From assembly GCA_900766135.1 (NCBI GenBank), contig CAAFUF010000029.1, positions 248,001-312,000 of the forward strand: a stretch of DNA of 64,000 nucleotides, in the 5' to 3' direction. The notes beneath the pieces are model-generated. The model made no database searches. It was not told the DNA's origin and worked only from the letters and a program-made list of their open reading frames with translations. This document shows, in pieces, positions 27,288-36,074 of the stretch. The stretch comes from Paenibacillaceae bacterium (GTDB lineage Bacteria; Bacillota; Bacilli; Paenibacillales; Paenibacillaceae). Position 1 is the first letter of the stretch; each line of letters opens with the position of its first letter. The translations under genes were made by a program, and so were the position numbers.

Positions 27288-28007
27288 ATGATGAGTGAAA
27301 TCCTGAATGCCACCCTGCCCCGCGGAAATACGAGCTGTTTTACAGAGCAAAACTTCAATCGCCTTCTCGTTACGATGAAAGACAAAGCATATCCCGAGGG
27401 GACGCATTTGTTCTGGGAAGGTGACTTTTCCGATAAACTGTTCTACATCAAACGCGGCCGCGTGAAATTGACCAAATCGACGGATGAAGGCAAGGAATTG
27501 ATCCTTTACATGTATGGACGCGGCGACATGGTCGGTCAAGCCGACCCGTTCTTCAGTTCGAAGCACAGCTTCACTGCCGAAGTCATCGAAGACTGCGAAA
27601 TCGGCGTCATCGAGCAGAAGGATTTGGAAATCATGATCTGCCAGCATTGCGATTTCGCCATTGACTTTATGAAGTGGATGGGCATCCATCACCGTTTGAC
27701 GCAAACCAAGTTCCGCGATTTGATGATGTACGGCAAACCGGGCGCCCTTTGCTCGACATTGATTCGTCTCAGCAATACGTACGGCGAACAACATGGAGAC
27801 ACGATTCTGATCAACAAGAAGATCACGCACACCGACTTGTCCAACATGATCGGGGCAACGCGCGAGAGCGTCAACCGCATGCTGAGCGACTTGCGCAAGA
27901 AGGACGCCCTGGAGTACGAAAACGGCATGATCGTGATCAAAGACCTCGTGATGCTGCAGGATATTTGTCACTGCGAGCTGTGCCCGAACGAAATATGCCG
28001 CATCTAA
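27288..28007 (+). CDS. fnr: Anaerobic regulator Fnr, Bacillus type (Crp/Fnr family)
   Basis: 239 residues. The N-terminal cyclic-nucleotide-binding-type beta-roll has EGDFSDKLFYIKRGRVKLTK. The C-terminal winged helix has TDLSNMIGATRESVNRMLSDL. The C-terminal tail ICHCELCPNEIC carries clustered cysteines. In Bacillus-type Fnr an oxygen-sensitive 4Fe-4S cluster is bound by three C-terminal cysteines and an aspartate, unlike the N-terminal cysteines of the enterobacterial protein. It should activate the anaerobic genes around it; FNR-type sites precede pflB, nirB and hmp. It is divergent from adhE. The start is one of two adjacent ATGs behind AAAGGGGAAATCG. Confidence 0.93.
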   Translation: MMSEILNATLPRGNTSCFTEQNFNRLLVTMKDKAYPEGTHLFWEGDFSDKLFYIKRGRVKLTKSTDEGKELILYMYGRGDMVGQADPFFSSKHSFTAEVIEDCEIGVIEQKDLEIMICQHCDFAIDFMKWMGIHHRLTQTKFRDLMMYGKPGALCSTLIRLSNTYGEQHGDTILINKKITHTDLSNMIGATRESVNRMLSDLRKKDALEYENGMIVIKDLVMLQDICHCELCPNEICRI

Positions 28008-28106
28008 TCGCCGGCAGCTCCCATCCAATAGACGTTAGCTCCAGCTCATCGGACCGTCCCTTCTTTGGTGGCGGTTTTTTGCTTTGTTCTTTTTATGCAA
28101 AAATAA

Positions 28107-28149
28107 ATCCCCCAATCCTCGTCACTCCCCGATGACGAGCTTGGGGGAT
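28107..28149. terminator. Bidirectional terminator between fnr and nirC
   Basis: ATCCCCCAA...TTGGGGGAT encloses a second paired segment CTCGTCA/ATGACGAG. On the minus strand TTTATTTTTGC follows. It lies between the convergent fnr and nirC genes and probably ends both. Confidence 0.82.
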
Positions 28150-28172
28150 CATTTGCGTTGAATCGAATCGCC

Positions 28173-28955
28173 CTATGCTTTCTTGCGAACGGGCGAAATG
28201 AACCAGTAGGCCATGCCGACGAACACGGCGCCGCCTACCATATTGCCCAGCGTGACCGGTACCATGTTGTGCAGCCAACCGGCGACCGTAATCGTGTCCG
28301 GATGGTTCGGCAGCAGCAGCGACAAGCTAAGCAGGGTCATATTCGCCACGCTATGCTCGTAACCGCTGGCGATGAACGCATAAAGGCACCACCAGATCAG
28401 GACCAGCTTGGCGATATCCTCCTTGGCCCGGTTCGCCATCCACAGCGCCAGGCAAACGAGCCAGTTGCACAGAATCCCGCGGAAGAATAGCTCCGTTACC
28501 GGGGCCCCCATCTTTTTCGCCGAAGCGGCAAAGATCAAATGCTCCGGTGCGGCCGTCTTAAACAAACCGCTGCCGACGATCAGCAGGCAAAGCACCAGCG
28601 CGCCCGCCAGGTTGCCGAGAAATACGAGGGTCCAGTTCTTGGCCGTATCGCCGACCGTCGTGCGTTTCGCCAGCGTGCTTGCCGTAAAAAACATATTGTT
28701 GCCGGTAAACAGCTCCGAGCCGGCAAACACAACCAGCGTCAGGGCCAGACCGAAGGACATCCCCATCAGCATCGTTTGGTACGGCGATTTGACCGCCGCC
28801 AGCGGCCCGCCGATGCTGAAGATCAGAATGATCCCCAATCCAACATAAGCCCCTGCCAGCATGGCCGACACGAAATACCGGGACAGACTTTCATTCATCT
28901 TTTCCTTTTTCTTGACGGCCGTTTCCACGATCGCTTCCACATTTGTCGTAAACAT
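28173..28955 (-). CDS. nirC: Formate/nitrite transporter family channel (NirC/FocA)
   Basis: About 260 residues with six hydrophobic segments. FNT-family signatures are AGAYVGLGIILIFSIGG, FAGSELFTGNNMFF, the central GILCNWLVCLALWMA and SGYEHSVANM. The channel moves nitrite or formate across the cell membrane. Position after nirB and nirD favours nitrite, while the fermentative pfl genes nearby leave formate possible. The ATG at 28953-28955 follows GGGGGAGGAACACAG; a start 13 codons upstream lacks such a site. Confidence 0.9.
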   Translation of the reverse strand: MFTTNVEAIVETAVKKKEKMNESLSRYFVSAMLAGAYVGLGIILIFSIGGPLAAVKSPYQTMLMGMSFGLALTLVVFAGSELFTGNNMFFTASTLAKRTTVGDTAKNWTLVFLGNLAGALVLCLLIVGSGLFKTAAPEHLIFAASAKKMGAPVTELFFRGILCNWLVCLALWMANRAKEDIAKLVLIWWCLYAFIASGYEHSVANMTLLSLSLLLPNHPDTITVAGWLHNMVPVTLGNMVGGAVFVGMAYWFISPVRKKA

Positions 28956-29039
28956 CTGTGTTCCTCCCCCAAATTCACATGCCTTCTCTTCCAAAAATAG
29001 CGCGGCGACCTTCCGATCACCGCGCTGCCATTTCCCGCG

Positions 29040-29387
29040 TTACACTTGCTGCAGCTCGGCTGCAGCCACGAAAACCTGCCCGTTCTCCACTTTGACCGGG
29101 AACATCGCTACCCGGCCGGTATCCGGCGCTTGGACAAGCCCGGTGGTCAGGTCGATTTTCCAGTCGTACAACGGATCGTACAGATAATGCCCCGATACGA
29201 TGCCCTCCGCGAGCGGTCCGCCCTTCGGGTGCGGATTCCGGTTGAGCGCCGCAAAAATACGGCCATCCGTCGTGCGGAATACGGCGATCGGTTGGTCGCC
29301 CAGCTCCACGACACGTCCGATCTGCGGCAGGAAATCCTCCAGGGCGCCGACAGGGTAGAACGTTTCGCCATTCATCTCCATTTTCAT
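29040..29387 (-). CDS. nirD: Nitrite reductase (NADH) small subunit
   Basis: 115 residues with a Rieske-like fold: NRNPHPKGGPLAEGIVSGHYLYDPLYDWKIDLTTG. The cysteine and histidine cluster ligands of true Rieske proteins are absent, as is usual for NirD, so it should bind no 2Fe-2S cluster. It pairs with NirB in assimilatory or dissimilatory reduction of nitrite to ammonium in the cytoplasm. It lies 32 bases after nirB and 84 before nirC in the same operon. Confidence 0.94.
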   Translation of the reverse strand: MKMEMNGETFYPVGALEDFLPQIGRVVELGDQPIAVFRTTDGRIFAALNRNPHPKGGPLAEGIVSGHYLYDPLYDWKIDLTTGLVQAPDTGRVAMFPVKVENGQVFVAAAELQQV

Positions 29388-29419
29388 GCTCCATAACCCC
29401 TTTCGCTTTTGACGCTGGA

Positions 29420-31855
29420 CTACAGCTGATTGCTCATTTCCAACGAATGATACAATTTGCCGCGCTGTTCATCGTCGCTCAGTACCTTTTTCCATGGATC
29501 CGTCACTTGCTGCAAGGCAAATTCAATCCGTTCCATGAGCGCTTTGCGGTTCTCGGCGTCGTCGACGACAACCGAGCGGATGTGTTCAAGGCCCATCCGT
29601 TCCACCCACTCCGACGTTCTCTCCAGGTAGTTGCCGGTTTCGCGGTAATACTGCATAATTGCGCCGCACAGTTCGATCAGTTCCTCATCCGTTTTCACCT
29701 TGCACAGCGAATCCGCCAACCGCGCCTTGATCCCGCCGTTGCCGCCGATGAAGATCTCCCAACCGCCGTCGTTGCCGACGATGCCGATATCTTTGGTGCA
29801 CGACTCGGCGCAGTTGCGCGGACAGCCGTTCACGGCCATTTTGAATTTGGCCGGGAAGTCGAGCCGCTCGAACTTGCGTTCCAGCAACGCGCCCATGCCC
29901 ATCGAGTCTTGGGTGCCGAAGCGGCAGAACTGCGAGCCGACGCATGTTTTCACCGTACGCAGCGATTTGGCATAAGCATAACCCGACGGCATATCCAGCT
30001 CCGCCCAAACTTTAGGCAGATCCTCTTTTTTCACGCCGATCAGGTCAAGCCGTTGTCCGCCCGTGACCTTCACGACTTTGACATCGTATTTCAAGGAGAC
30101 GTCGGCGATTTTCTTCAGGTCTTCCGGCGTCGTTACGCCGCCATACATCCGCGGCACCACCGTATATGTGCCGTCTTTTTGAATGTTGGCATTCATCCGT
30201 TCGTTGACGAAACGCGACGCCTTTTCATCCTCATGCGTATCCGGGTAAATCATCCCCAGGTAATAGTTGATCGCCGGCCGGCACTTCGAGCAGCCTTCCG
30301 GCTGCGACCATCCGAGCACGTTCATGACCTCTTTGGTTGTCTGCAACCCTTTCGCCTTAATCTCCGCTACGATCTCGTCGCGGCTTAGCGAAGTACAGCT
30401 GCAAATGCCCTGCTTCGCGGTTTGCGTGAAGCCGTCGCCAAGGACGAATTGCAGGATTTGCTCGACGACCGGTTTACAGCCGCCGCAAGAACGGGTTGCT
30501 CCGGTGCAAGCCTTGATCTCGTCCACCGTCGTCATGCCCTGATTCACGACGCAATCCACGATCGTGCCTTTGGTGACCCCGTTGCAGCCGCAGACGATTT
30601 CCTCATCGCTCATCGTTTCGACCGATGCCTTCTTCTTGCCTCCGCCGCCGCAGCAACCTCCGCCCATCAGCGACTCGTACAATTCGTCGGTCATCTCCGC
30701 GCCTTGCTTGATCAGCTTCTGCAGCTCGGCCGAATCCGAGATGTCGCCGAACAGTACCGCCCCTACCAGCTTGCCGTCCTTCAGCAGGATTTTCTTGTAC
30801 GTGCGCTTCCAATCGTCTTTGCTGGCGATCACCGTATGCTCCGGCCCGTCGATGAATTCGCCGGTGGAAAAGACGTCCACGCCGGAAATTTTCAGCTTGG
30901 TCGATACGACCGAACCTTCATACGGGGCCGTTTCCACGCCGCTGATATGTTTTGCCATCACGATCCCCTGTTCGAACAGCGGTGCCACCAGTCCGTAACA
31001 GATCCCGCGATGCTCCGTGCATTCGCCTACCGAATAAACGCCCTCCAGCGAGGTTTGCATGTAGTCGTTCACTACGATCCCGCGGTTCACTTCCATGCCG
31101 CTGGCCTTGGCGACGGCAACGTTCGGCTTGATCCCGACGGCCATCACCACGAATTCCGCCTCCAGCTCCGTGCCGTCGGCAAAACGCAGCCCGCTAACCC
31201 GGCGATCGCCGAGCAGTTCCGTCGTTTGCGCGCCCATCTTGAACTTGATGCCTTGACGCTCCAGCTCCGCTTGCAGCATGCCTGCCGCCTGATGGTCCAA
31301 CTGGCGTTCCATCAGGTCTTCCATTAAATGCACGACCGTCACGTCCATGCCAAGCTGCACGAGTCCCTTCGCCGCTTCCAATCCAAGCAGTCCGCCGCCG
31401 ATGACGGCCGCTTTCTTGCAGGATCTGGCCGCTTGCAGCATCTGCTCGCAGTCCGCGATATCGCGGAAGCCGACGACCCCCTCCTTATCGCTGCCCGGGA
31501 TTGGCAGAATAAACGAAGTGGAACCGGTGGCGATCAGCACTTTATCGTACGGAACGCGTTGCCCGTTATCGGCCACAACCTCTTTGGCGTCCGCATCGAT
31601 GCGTTCGACCGTCGTCCCCATATGGAGCGTAATGCCATGGTCCTTATACCAATTCAAATCGTTGAGCACGATATCGTCCATCGTTTTACTGCCTTCCAGC
31701 ACATACGACAGCATAATCCGGTTATAGTTCGGATGCGGCTCGCTTCCGAAAACCGTAATGTCAAATTTCGTCGTCAACTTCAGGACTTGCTCCACGGCGC
31801 TGATGCCGGCCATTCCGTTTCCGATCACGACCAGTTTCTCTCTGTCAGTTCCCAT
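29420..31855 (-). CDS. nirB: Nitrite reductase (NADH) large subunit
   Basis: 811 residues. The N-terminal FAD/NAD(P)H oxidoreductase has VVIGNGMAGISAVEQ and VIGGGLLGLEAAKGL. Two BFD-like 2Fe-2S segments follow: CGCNGVTKGTIVDC with CGGCKP, and ICSCTSLSRDEIV with GCSKCRPAINYYLG. The C-terminal sulfite/nitrite reductase half has the siroheme/4Fe-4S cysteines in CVGSQFCRFGTQDS and GCPRNCAESCTKD. It transfers electrons from NADH to siroheme and reduces nitrite to ammonium. The start ATG follows GGAGGAGGCATTACGAAC. An exact FNR box and TATACT -10 lie upstream, so the operon nirB-nirD-nirC is probably Fnr-activated. Confidence 0.97.
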   Translation of the reverse strand: MGTDREKLVVIGNGMAGISAVEQVLKLTTKFDITVFGSEPHPNYNRIMLSYVLEGSKTMDDIVLNDLNWYKDHGITLHMGTTVERIDADAKEVVADNGQRVPYDKVLIATGSTSFILPIPGSDKEGVVGFRDIADCEQMLQAARSCKKAAVIGGGLLGLEAAKGLVQLGMDVTVVHLMEDLMERQLDHQAAGMLQAELERQGIKFKMGAQTTELLGDRRVSGLRFADGTELEAEFVVMAVGIKPNVAVAKASGMEVNRGIVVNDYMQTSLEGVYSVGECTEHRGICYGLVAPLFEQGIVMAKHISGVETAPYEGSVVSTKLKISGVDVFSTGEFIDGPEHTVIASKDDWKRTYKKILLKDGKLVGAVLFGDISDSAELQKLIKQGAEMTDELYESLMGGGCCGGGGKKKASVETMSDEEIVCGCNGVTKGTIVDCVVNQGMTTVDEIKACTGATRSCGGCKPVVEQILQFVLGDGFTQTAKQGICSCTSLSRDEIVAEIKAKGLQTTKEVMNVLGWSQPEGCSKCRPAINYYLGMIYPDTHEDEKASRFVNERMNANIQKDGTYTVVPRMYGGVTTPEDLKKIADVSLKYDVKVVKVTGGQRLDLIGVKKEDLPKVWAELDMPSGYAYAKSLRTVKTCVGSQFCRFGTQDSMGMGALLERKFERLDFPAKFKMAVNGCPRNCAESCTKDIGIVGNDGGWEIFIGGNGGIKARLADSLCKVKTDEELIELCGAIMQYYRETGNYLERTSEWVERMGLEHIRSVVVDDAENRKALMERIEFALQQVTDPWKKVLSDDEQRGKLYHSLEMSNQL

Positions 31856-31939
31856 GTTCGTAATGCCTCCTCCTATAAATCCTGGATCTCTACGTTTTCA
31901 TTGATAAGTTCAATAGTTCAATTTTGAAGTGATGCTCCC

Positions 31940-31982
31940 AGTATATATTTAAAATTGAAGATACCTTGTGATTACATTCACA
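31940..31982 (-). promoter_or_regulatory. FNR-dependent nirB promoter (class II geometry)
   Basis: TGTGATTACATTCACA (31967-31982) is an exact TGTGA-N6-TCACA palindrome. A TATACT -10 box on the minus strand (31940-31945) places the start near 31933, so the box is centred 41.5 bases upstream. The hmp promoter has the same spacing and the same TATACT hexamer. Confidence 0.82.
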
Positions 31983-32044
31983 TTAATTGTGAAAGTTTGA
32001 ACAAACTTTTGTCATAACTATTTTGTTAATCCTATTGAAATTGA

Positions 32045-32082
32045 AAAAAAATCCGCATCCCGGTTATGCCGGAATGCGGATT
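32045..32082 (-). terminator. Intrinsic terminator of the DUF4430-like lipoprotein gene
   Basis: On the minus strand AATCCGCATTCCGGC pairs with the facing GCCGGGATGCGGATT-type arm, and an uninterrupted T run (TTTTTTTT) follows. It lies 20 bases after the stop codon. Confidence 0.88.
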
Positions 32083-32101
32083 CCATGAAGGCAAATCGTG
32101 C

Positions 32102-32818
32102 CTACTCTTTCGGTTTCAAGACGATTTCCACGTTGTCCTGCGGTTTTAATCTCATGTCCAGCCCGGTATCCAGCAGCTTCTTCCCGTTTACCTTCAGGGT
32201 CCACAGTTCATTCTCCTTAGGCATATAGCCGCCGACGGATACGATGGATTTATTGTTGGGGGTAAACTGAACGATCCCGCTGCGTTTCAAGAGATCCCTG
32301 ACCGTGGTGTTGTCGTCATATTTATTGACGAAATACTTCTTCTGGCTGCCCCCGTCAATAATCAACAGCAAAGACGCTTGCTGCGGGATCGCCTCATAGC
32401 TGTCGACCGTCTTGACATAAACGAGCAGCTTGTCGCCGACTTGCAGATCTTGATCCCAACCGCTTGGAACCAACTCCTTGTCATTTAATCGGGTGCCCCA
32501 TTCCAGCGTGGAATCCAGCGACACTTCCCCAACGGATTGAATTGCGGTCCGATCCTCCGTGAACCTGACGATCCCGCTGCTCTCGAGAGCACGACGCGCC
32601 GTCAACCCCTCCATATAATCGTAATGCAGGTTGCGCGTCACATCCGGGATGAAGGTACCTCCGTCGATCGTCAACGTAATGTCGTGAGGCGCTTCTTTCT
32701 CCGTTCTCAGCGTTTCCGCCGGCGCCGGTTGATCGGTAATTTGGCCTTGGGCGCACGCCGACATGATTAATGCCACTCCTGCCATACATCCAACAAGCCA
32801 CCGCCATCTCTTGCGCAT
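32102..32818 (-). CDS. Lipoprotein with two DUF4430-like repeats
   Basis: 238 residues. The signal peptide RKRWRWLVGCMAGVALIMSAC ends in a lipobox with Cys at about residue 22. Two similar segments of about 85 residues follow. They share the pattern of an IDGG strand, a helix with ALESSGIVRFT or LLKRSGIVQFT, then SVGE/SVGG, an LNDKEL or VNGKKL turn, and a closing LQVGDKLLVYVK or LKPQDNVEIVLK. This resembles DUF4430/transcobalamin-like ligand-binding domains, so it may bind a small ligand at the outer membrane face. It sits between the nitrite reductase operon and ric but has its own terminator. The function is unknown. Confidence 0.68.
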   Translation of the reverse strand: MRKRWRWLVGCMAGVALIMSACAQGQITDQPAPAETLRTEKEAPHDITLTIDGGTFIPDVTRNLHYDYMEGLTARRALESSGIVRFTEDRTAIQSVGEVSLDSTLEWGTRLNDKELVPSGWDQDLQVGDKLLVYVKTVDSYEAIPQQASLLLIIDGGSQKKYFVNKYDDNTTVRDLLKRSGIVQFTPNNKSIVSVGGYMPKENELWTLKVNGKKLLDTGLDMRLKPQDNVEIVLKPKE

Positions 32819-32911
32819 TGCCGCCCCGCCTTTCTCCTATCATTGTCCCAACTCGGGCAACGGAATATTCCTTATCTTTAGGATACCGGACAAGGCGCAG
32901 GTTCTCAAATT

Positions 32912-33655
32912 TTATGCCGACGGCGGTTGGTGGAAGCCGGATGTCTCTTGTTCTGTATAACGCGGAAACAACACGTTATTTTCGAGATGCACATGCGTAA
33001 AGGTCATCCCCTCCAGCTCCTCCAGGCGCGCGTAAGTCAGACGATATGTCGTGCAGGCATGAGCCGGCGGTTGAAAATCCGCGGTTAACTCACGTATTCG
33101 TTTCAAAATATTCCCAGCACCGTCATGCTCCGATTCCAGATCGGCAATCGCGACCTGTAGTTTTCCGAGCACTTCCGGTTCGCGGCCCGCATCCCAATTA
33201 AGCATCTTCGGGAATACCTCCGCCTCCTCTTTGTCAGTGTGCTCTAGCAGCTCGCGACGCAGCTCGCCGAACAGCCGGGCTACTTCCAGCAAGTGGGGAT
33301 CCAATTCTCCGTGAACGCGCGCGACCTTCGTCACGTTTTTTTGGATTTCCGGGAGTTCCTCCCGTAAATATCGATGATGTTTGTCTACGATATGTTTAAT
33401 CAGGTCCGCGGATGACGCTTGAAGCCAATCTTCTTCTCCTCCTGCATCCGGATGCTCAGCCAGCATACGGTTCAGTTCCTCCAGCAGCAGCTCTGCCGGA
33501 ACGCCGCTTTCTTCCGCCGCCTCGGCAATTCCACGGTTTCCGCCGCAGCAAAAGTCGATTTTCCGCTGCCGGAAATAATCCGCGGCTTTGGGAAACCGCA
33601 GCACGATGTCTCGGACTCTATCGGTTATTTGAAATTCCTTAGGTTTGATATCCAT
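32912..33655 (-). CDS. ric: Iron-sulfur cluster repair di-iron protein (Ric/ScdA/YtfE)
   Basis: 247 residues. An N-terminal DUF542-type segment carries KIDFCCGGNRG. The hemerythrin-like domain has His and Glu ligands spread through IVDKHHRYLREELP, HGELDPHL, HTDKEEAEVFPK, SEHDGAG and FTHVHLENNVLFPR. It repairs iron-sulfur clusters damaged by nitric oxide or peroxide. This fits its place beside nitrite reduction and near fnr. A GTGA-N6-TCAC palindrome lies about 70 bases upstream. The start ATG follows AGGTTTTAGGA. Confidence 0.92.
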   Translation of the reverse strand: MDIKPKEFQITDRVRDIVLRFPKAADYFRQRKIDFCCGGNRGIAEAAEESGVPAELLLEELNRMLAEHPDAGGEEDWLQASSADLIKHIVDKHHRYLREELPEIQKNVTKVARVHGELDPHLLEVARLFGELRRELLEHTDKEEAEVFPKMLNWDAGREPEVLGKLQVAIADLESEHDGAGNILKRIRELTADFQPPAHACTTYRLTYARLEELEGMTFTHVHLENNVLFPRYTEQETSGFHQPPSA

Positions 33656-33726
33656 TCCTAAAACCTCCCGTAATAAGTGAAGTCGAGCTTACCTCTTCAC
33701 CATACTTCACGGGGCATATCTGCTTG

Positions 33727-33742
33727 GGTGATTGCGCTCACT
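33727..33742. promoter_or_regulatory. FNR-like site upstream of ric
   Basis: GGTGATTGCGCTCACT has a GTGA-N6-TCAC core, mismatching the FNR consensus at both outer bases. A TATGGT on the minus strand at 33699-33704 would place it about 42 bases upstream of a start. It is weaker than the nirB and hmp sites. Confidence 0.45.
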
Positions 33743-33778
33743 TTAGGTCCGCAAACCTGATTTCCGCATAAAATGAAA

Positions 33779-33803
33779 AGGCCCCCTATCTCTAGGAGGC
33801 CTG
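33779..33803 (-). terminator. Intrinsic terminator after the small flavoprotein gene
   Basis: AGGCCTCCTAGAGATAGGGGGCCTT on the minus strand forms a compact hairpin followed by TTCATTTT, 18 bases after the stop codon. Confidence 0.75.
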
Positions 33804-33820
33804 CCGTATGTTCATATTTA

Positions 33821-34387
33821 TTACTTAAGTACGTCGTGATCCACGTAACGCTCGCCGTTCAGCTCGCTAATGAGCTCGATTGCAACCTTCGCGCCGTCGC
33901 CGGCGGTAATGATCGTATGCACGCTTACTCCGGCAACCGTTCCCGCCGCCCAAACGCGCGGAATGCTCGTACGGCCTTCACCGTCCGTTGCGATCACCGT
34001 TTTGATTCTAGGTTCGCGGCCTTCCTTCAGCTCCAACCCGATAGCGTTTGCAAGATCGGTTAGCGCGCCGGTGGCCAATACGATATGGGACGCTTCGTAA
34101 CTGCGGCCGGATTCGGTCTTGACGGTCACTTTCGATCCGCCGTTGGTATCTACGCCCGTCACTTTTTCCTCAATGAATTTCGCGCCGAATTTCTCCGCTT
34201 GCTCCCGCCCGATCTTCAACAGATCCGGTCCGGAAATCTCCTTCGCGCCGTAATGATTTTCGATCCATGCCCGTTTGGTCATGCTGGCGTTGCTGTCCAG
34301 AACGAGCGTTTCTTTACCCGCTTTGGCTAAGAAAAGCGCTGCGCTGGCTCCCGCCGGTCCTGCTCCGATAACAATTACCTCAGCCAC
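33821..34387 (-). CDS. Short thioredoxin-reductase-like FAD oxidoreductase
   Basis: About 188 residues. It has the FAD-binding VIVIGAGPAGASAALFLAKAG and the second FAD motif VWAAGTVAGVSVHTIITAGDGA typical of thioredoxin reductase. The NADPH domain and the redox CXXC are missing, so it is about 120 residues shorter than TrxB. Such small flavoproteins are known but their role is unclear. It lies downstream of an HxlR regulator on the same strand, which may control it. The likely start is the GTG at 34385-34387 (reading MAEVIVIG); another GTG four codons upstream is possible. Confidence 0.75.
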   Translation of the reverse strand: MAEVIVIGAGPAGASAALFLAKAGKETLVLDSNASMTKRAWIENHYGAKEISGPDLLKIGREQAEKFGAKFIEEKVTGVDTNGGSKVTVKTESGRSYEASHIVLATGALTDLANAIGLELKEGREPRIKTVIATDGEGRTSIPRVWAAGTVAGVSVHTIITAGDGAKVAIELISELNGERYVDHDVLK

Positions 34388-34445
34388 AAGTACACCCACT
34401 TTCTATTGTATTCATGCCGCCCGCTCACCGGTAACGGCATGCCGA

Positions 34446-34763
34446 TCACTTGATCCACTCGGTCGCCCAGGCCTGAACCTCATCCATGACCGGACGAAGC
34501 GCCCGCCCCTTCTCGGTCAATTCATATTCAATCCGAACCGGCGTCTCAGGATAAACATGACGGATCAAGATCCCTTCACATTCCAAATCCTTCATCCGCT
34601 CCGACAACATTTTATCGCTCATGGAAGGAATCTGATTGGAAATATCCTTGAATCGTTTCGGCCCGCTCATCAGCGTATTGATGATCAATCCGTTCCAACG
34701 CTTGCCTAGGAACGAAAAAGCCGATTCAAACCGCGGACACATCGCATGAGAATGCTCATCCAT
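34446..34763 (-). CDS. HxlR-type winged-helix regulator
   Basis: About 105 residues. The HxlR pattern is clear: CPRFESAFSFLGKRWNGLIINTLMSGPKRFKDISNQIPSMSDKMLSERMKDLECEGIL, followed by the wing VRIEYELTEKGRAL. A single Cys near residue 9 could be redox- or electrophile-sensitive, as in several family members. The ATG at 34761-34763 follows AACGAGGTGAAATTT; an in-frame GTG three codons upstream lies inside that site. It probably controls itself and the flavoprotein gene downstream. Confidence 0.88.
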   Translation of the reverse strand: MDEHSHAMCPRFESAFSFLGKRWNGLIINTLMSGPKRFKDISNQIPSMSDKMLSERMKDLECEGILIRHVYPETPVRIEYELTEKGRALRPVMDEVQAWATEWIK

Positions 34764-34874
34764 AAATTTCACCTCGTTATCATTGCCCGCCTAAAGGCTT
34801 AAAACTTACATTTTGTTAGTATATTTCATATTAGCACATTTGTCTTTGGAAAGTAAGGGGGTACCCGGTGGATT

Positions 34875-34901
34875 TAAAAAAACGGCCGCCCAAGGCGGCC
34901 G
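34875..34901 (-). terminator. Intrinsic terminator after the oxidoreductase operon
   Basis: CGGCCGCCTTGGGCGGCCG on the minus strand is followed by TTTTTTTAAATCC. It lies about 90 bases downstream of the Gfo/Idh/MocA stop codon. Confidence 0.8.
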
Positions 34902-34988
34902 CTAATATAGTATATTACGCTGGTTGTAACTTATACCCACCACATTACGGCAGCGGATTCATTCATTGTTCGCCCCAGGCATCCGGCA

Positions 34989-36074
34989 TTAATTAAAATA
35001 GACCGTCTTGCCGGTTCGTGCCGACTCGTAAATAGCCTCCAAAATTTCCGTTACGACAAGCGCTTGCTCCGGCTTGACGAGCGGCTCCTTGTCCTCAAGA
35101 ATCGCCTGCACCCAGGCTCTCGCTTCGCGCGTGGCGTCGGTTTCCTGCTTGCCTTCGTAGAAGGCGACGCCGCCCGAACCCAGATCGATCTTCGTCTCGT
35201 ACAAACGGCTCATTTTCTCGCCGTTGATGCGCAGGCCGTTCGTCATGTCCGCCCCGCCTTCCGTACCGCACAGCAGCGTTTTGGCTTCGCCGAAATCAAC
35301 GACGTTCAGCGCCCAGCTCGACTCGAGGATGATCGTCGCCCCGTTCTTCATCGTGATAAAACCAAATGCGGAGTCCTCCACCTTAAATTCCTCGGGATTC
35401 CAAGGCCCGAATGCGTTAGCCGCATTTTCGCGGTTTCCGAGTTTATGGAAGACGGAACCGGTCACGCTTTTCGGCTCGTAATTGTTCATTAACCACAAGG
35501 TCAGGTCCAACGCATGGGTGCCGATATCGATCAACGGACCGCCGCCCTGCTTCTCCTCGTCCAGGAATACGCCCCACGTCGGCACCGCCCGGCGGCGAAG
35601 CGCCAGCGCCTTGCCGAGATAAATGTCGCCAAGTTCGCCGTTTTCGCACAGCTCCTTCAAGTACAAGCTGTCGCTGCGGAAGCGGTTCTGGTAAGCGATC
35701 GTCAGCTTTTTGCCCGTGCGTTTGGCCGCATCCAACATTTGGCGAGCCTGCTCGGCCGTCTTGGCCATCGGCTTCTCGCACATCACATGGCGGCCTGACT
35801 CGAGCGAAGCAACCGTGATTTCGGCATGGGAATCGTTTGGCGTGCAGACATGCACGACTTCCGCATCGCTCTCCGCTAACAGCTGACGGAAATCGGTATA
35901 GACCTTGGCACCTTCCGTGCCGTATTCCGCTGCGGCTTTGGTTGCGCGCTCCTCGATGATGTCGCAGAACGCGACGATTTCCACTTCCGGTTGCTGGGCC
36001 AGGCTTGGCAGGTGTTTACCGTTCGCAATCCCTCCGCATCCGATGATCGCGACTTTCAATGTCTTTTTAGACAT
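34989..36074 (-). CDS. Gfo/Idh/MocA-family NAD(P)-dependent oxidoreductase
   Basis: About 361 residues. The Rossmann start is VAIIGCGGIANGKHLPSL. The family signatures VHVCTPNDSHAEITVASLESG and HVMCEKPMAKTAEQARQML are present, with the C-terminal alpha/beta domain including GGPLIDIGTHALDLTLWLM. It probably oxidises a sugar or inositol derivative. It overlaps the isomerase gene upstream by eight bases, so they form one operon opposed to a divergent AraC regulator. The ATG at 36072-36074 follows GGAGGGAATCTTC. Confidence 0.93.
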   Translation of the reverse strand: MSKKTLKVAIIGCGGIANGKHLPSLAQQPEVEIVAFCDIIEERATKAAAEYGTEGAKVYTDFRQLLAESDAEVVHVCTPNDSHAEITVASLESGRHVMCEKPMAKTAEQARQMLDAAKRTGKKLTIAYQNRFRSDSLYLKELCENGELGDIYLGKALALRRRAVPTWGVFLDEEKQGGGPLIDIGTHALDLTLWLMNNYEPKSVTGSVFHKLGNRENAANAFGPWNPEEFKVEDSAFGFITMKNGATIILESSWALNVVDFGEAKTLLCGTEGGADMTNGLRINGEKMSRLYETKIDLGSGGVAFYEGKQETDATREARAWVQAILEDKEPLVKPEQALVVTEILEAIYESARTGKTVYFN

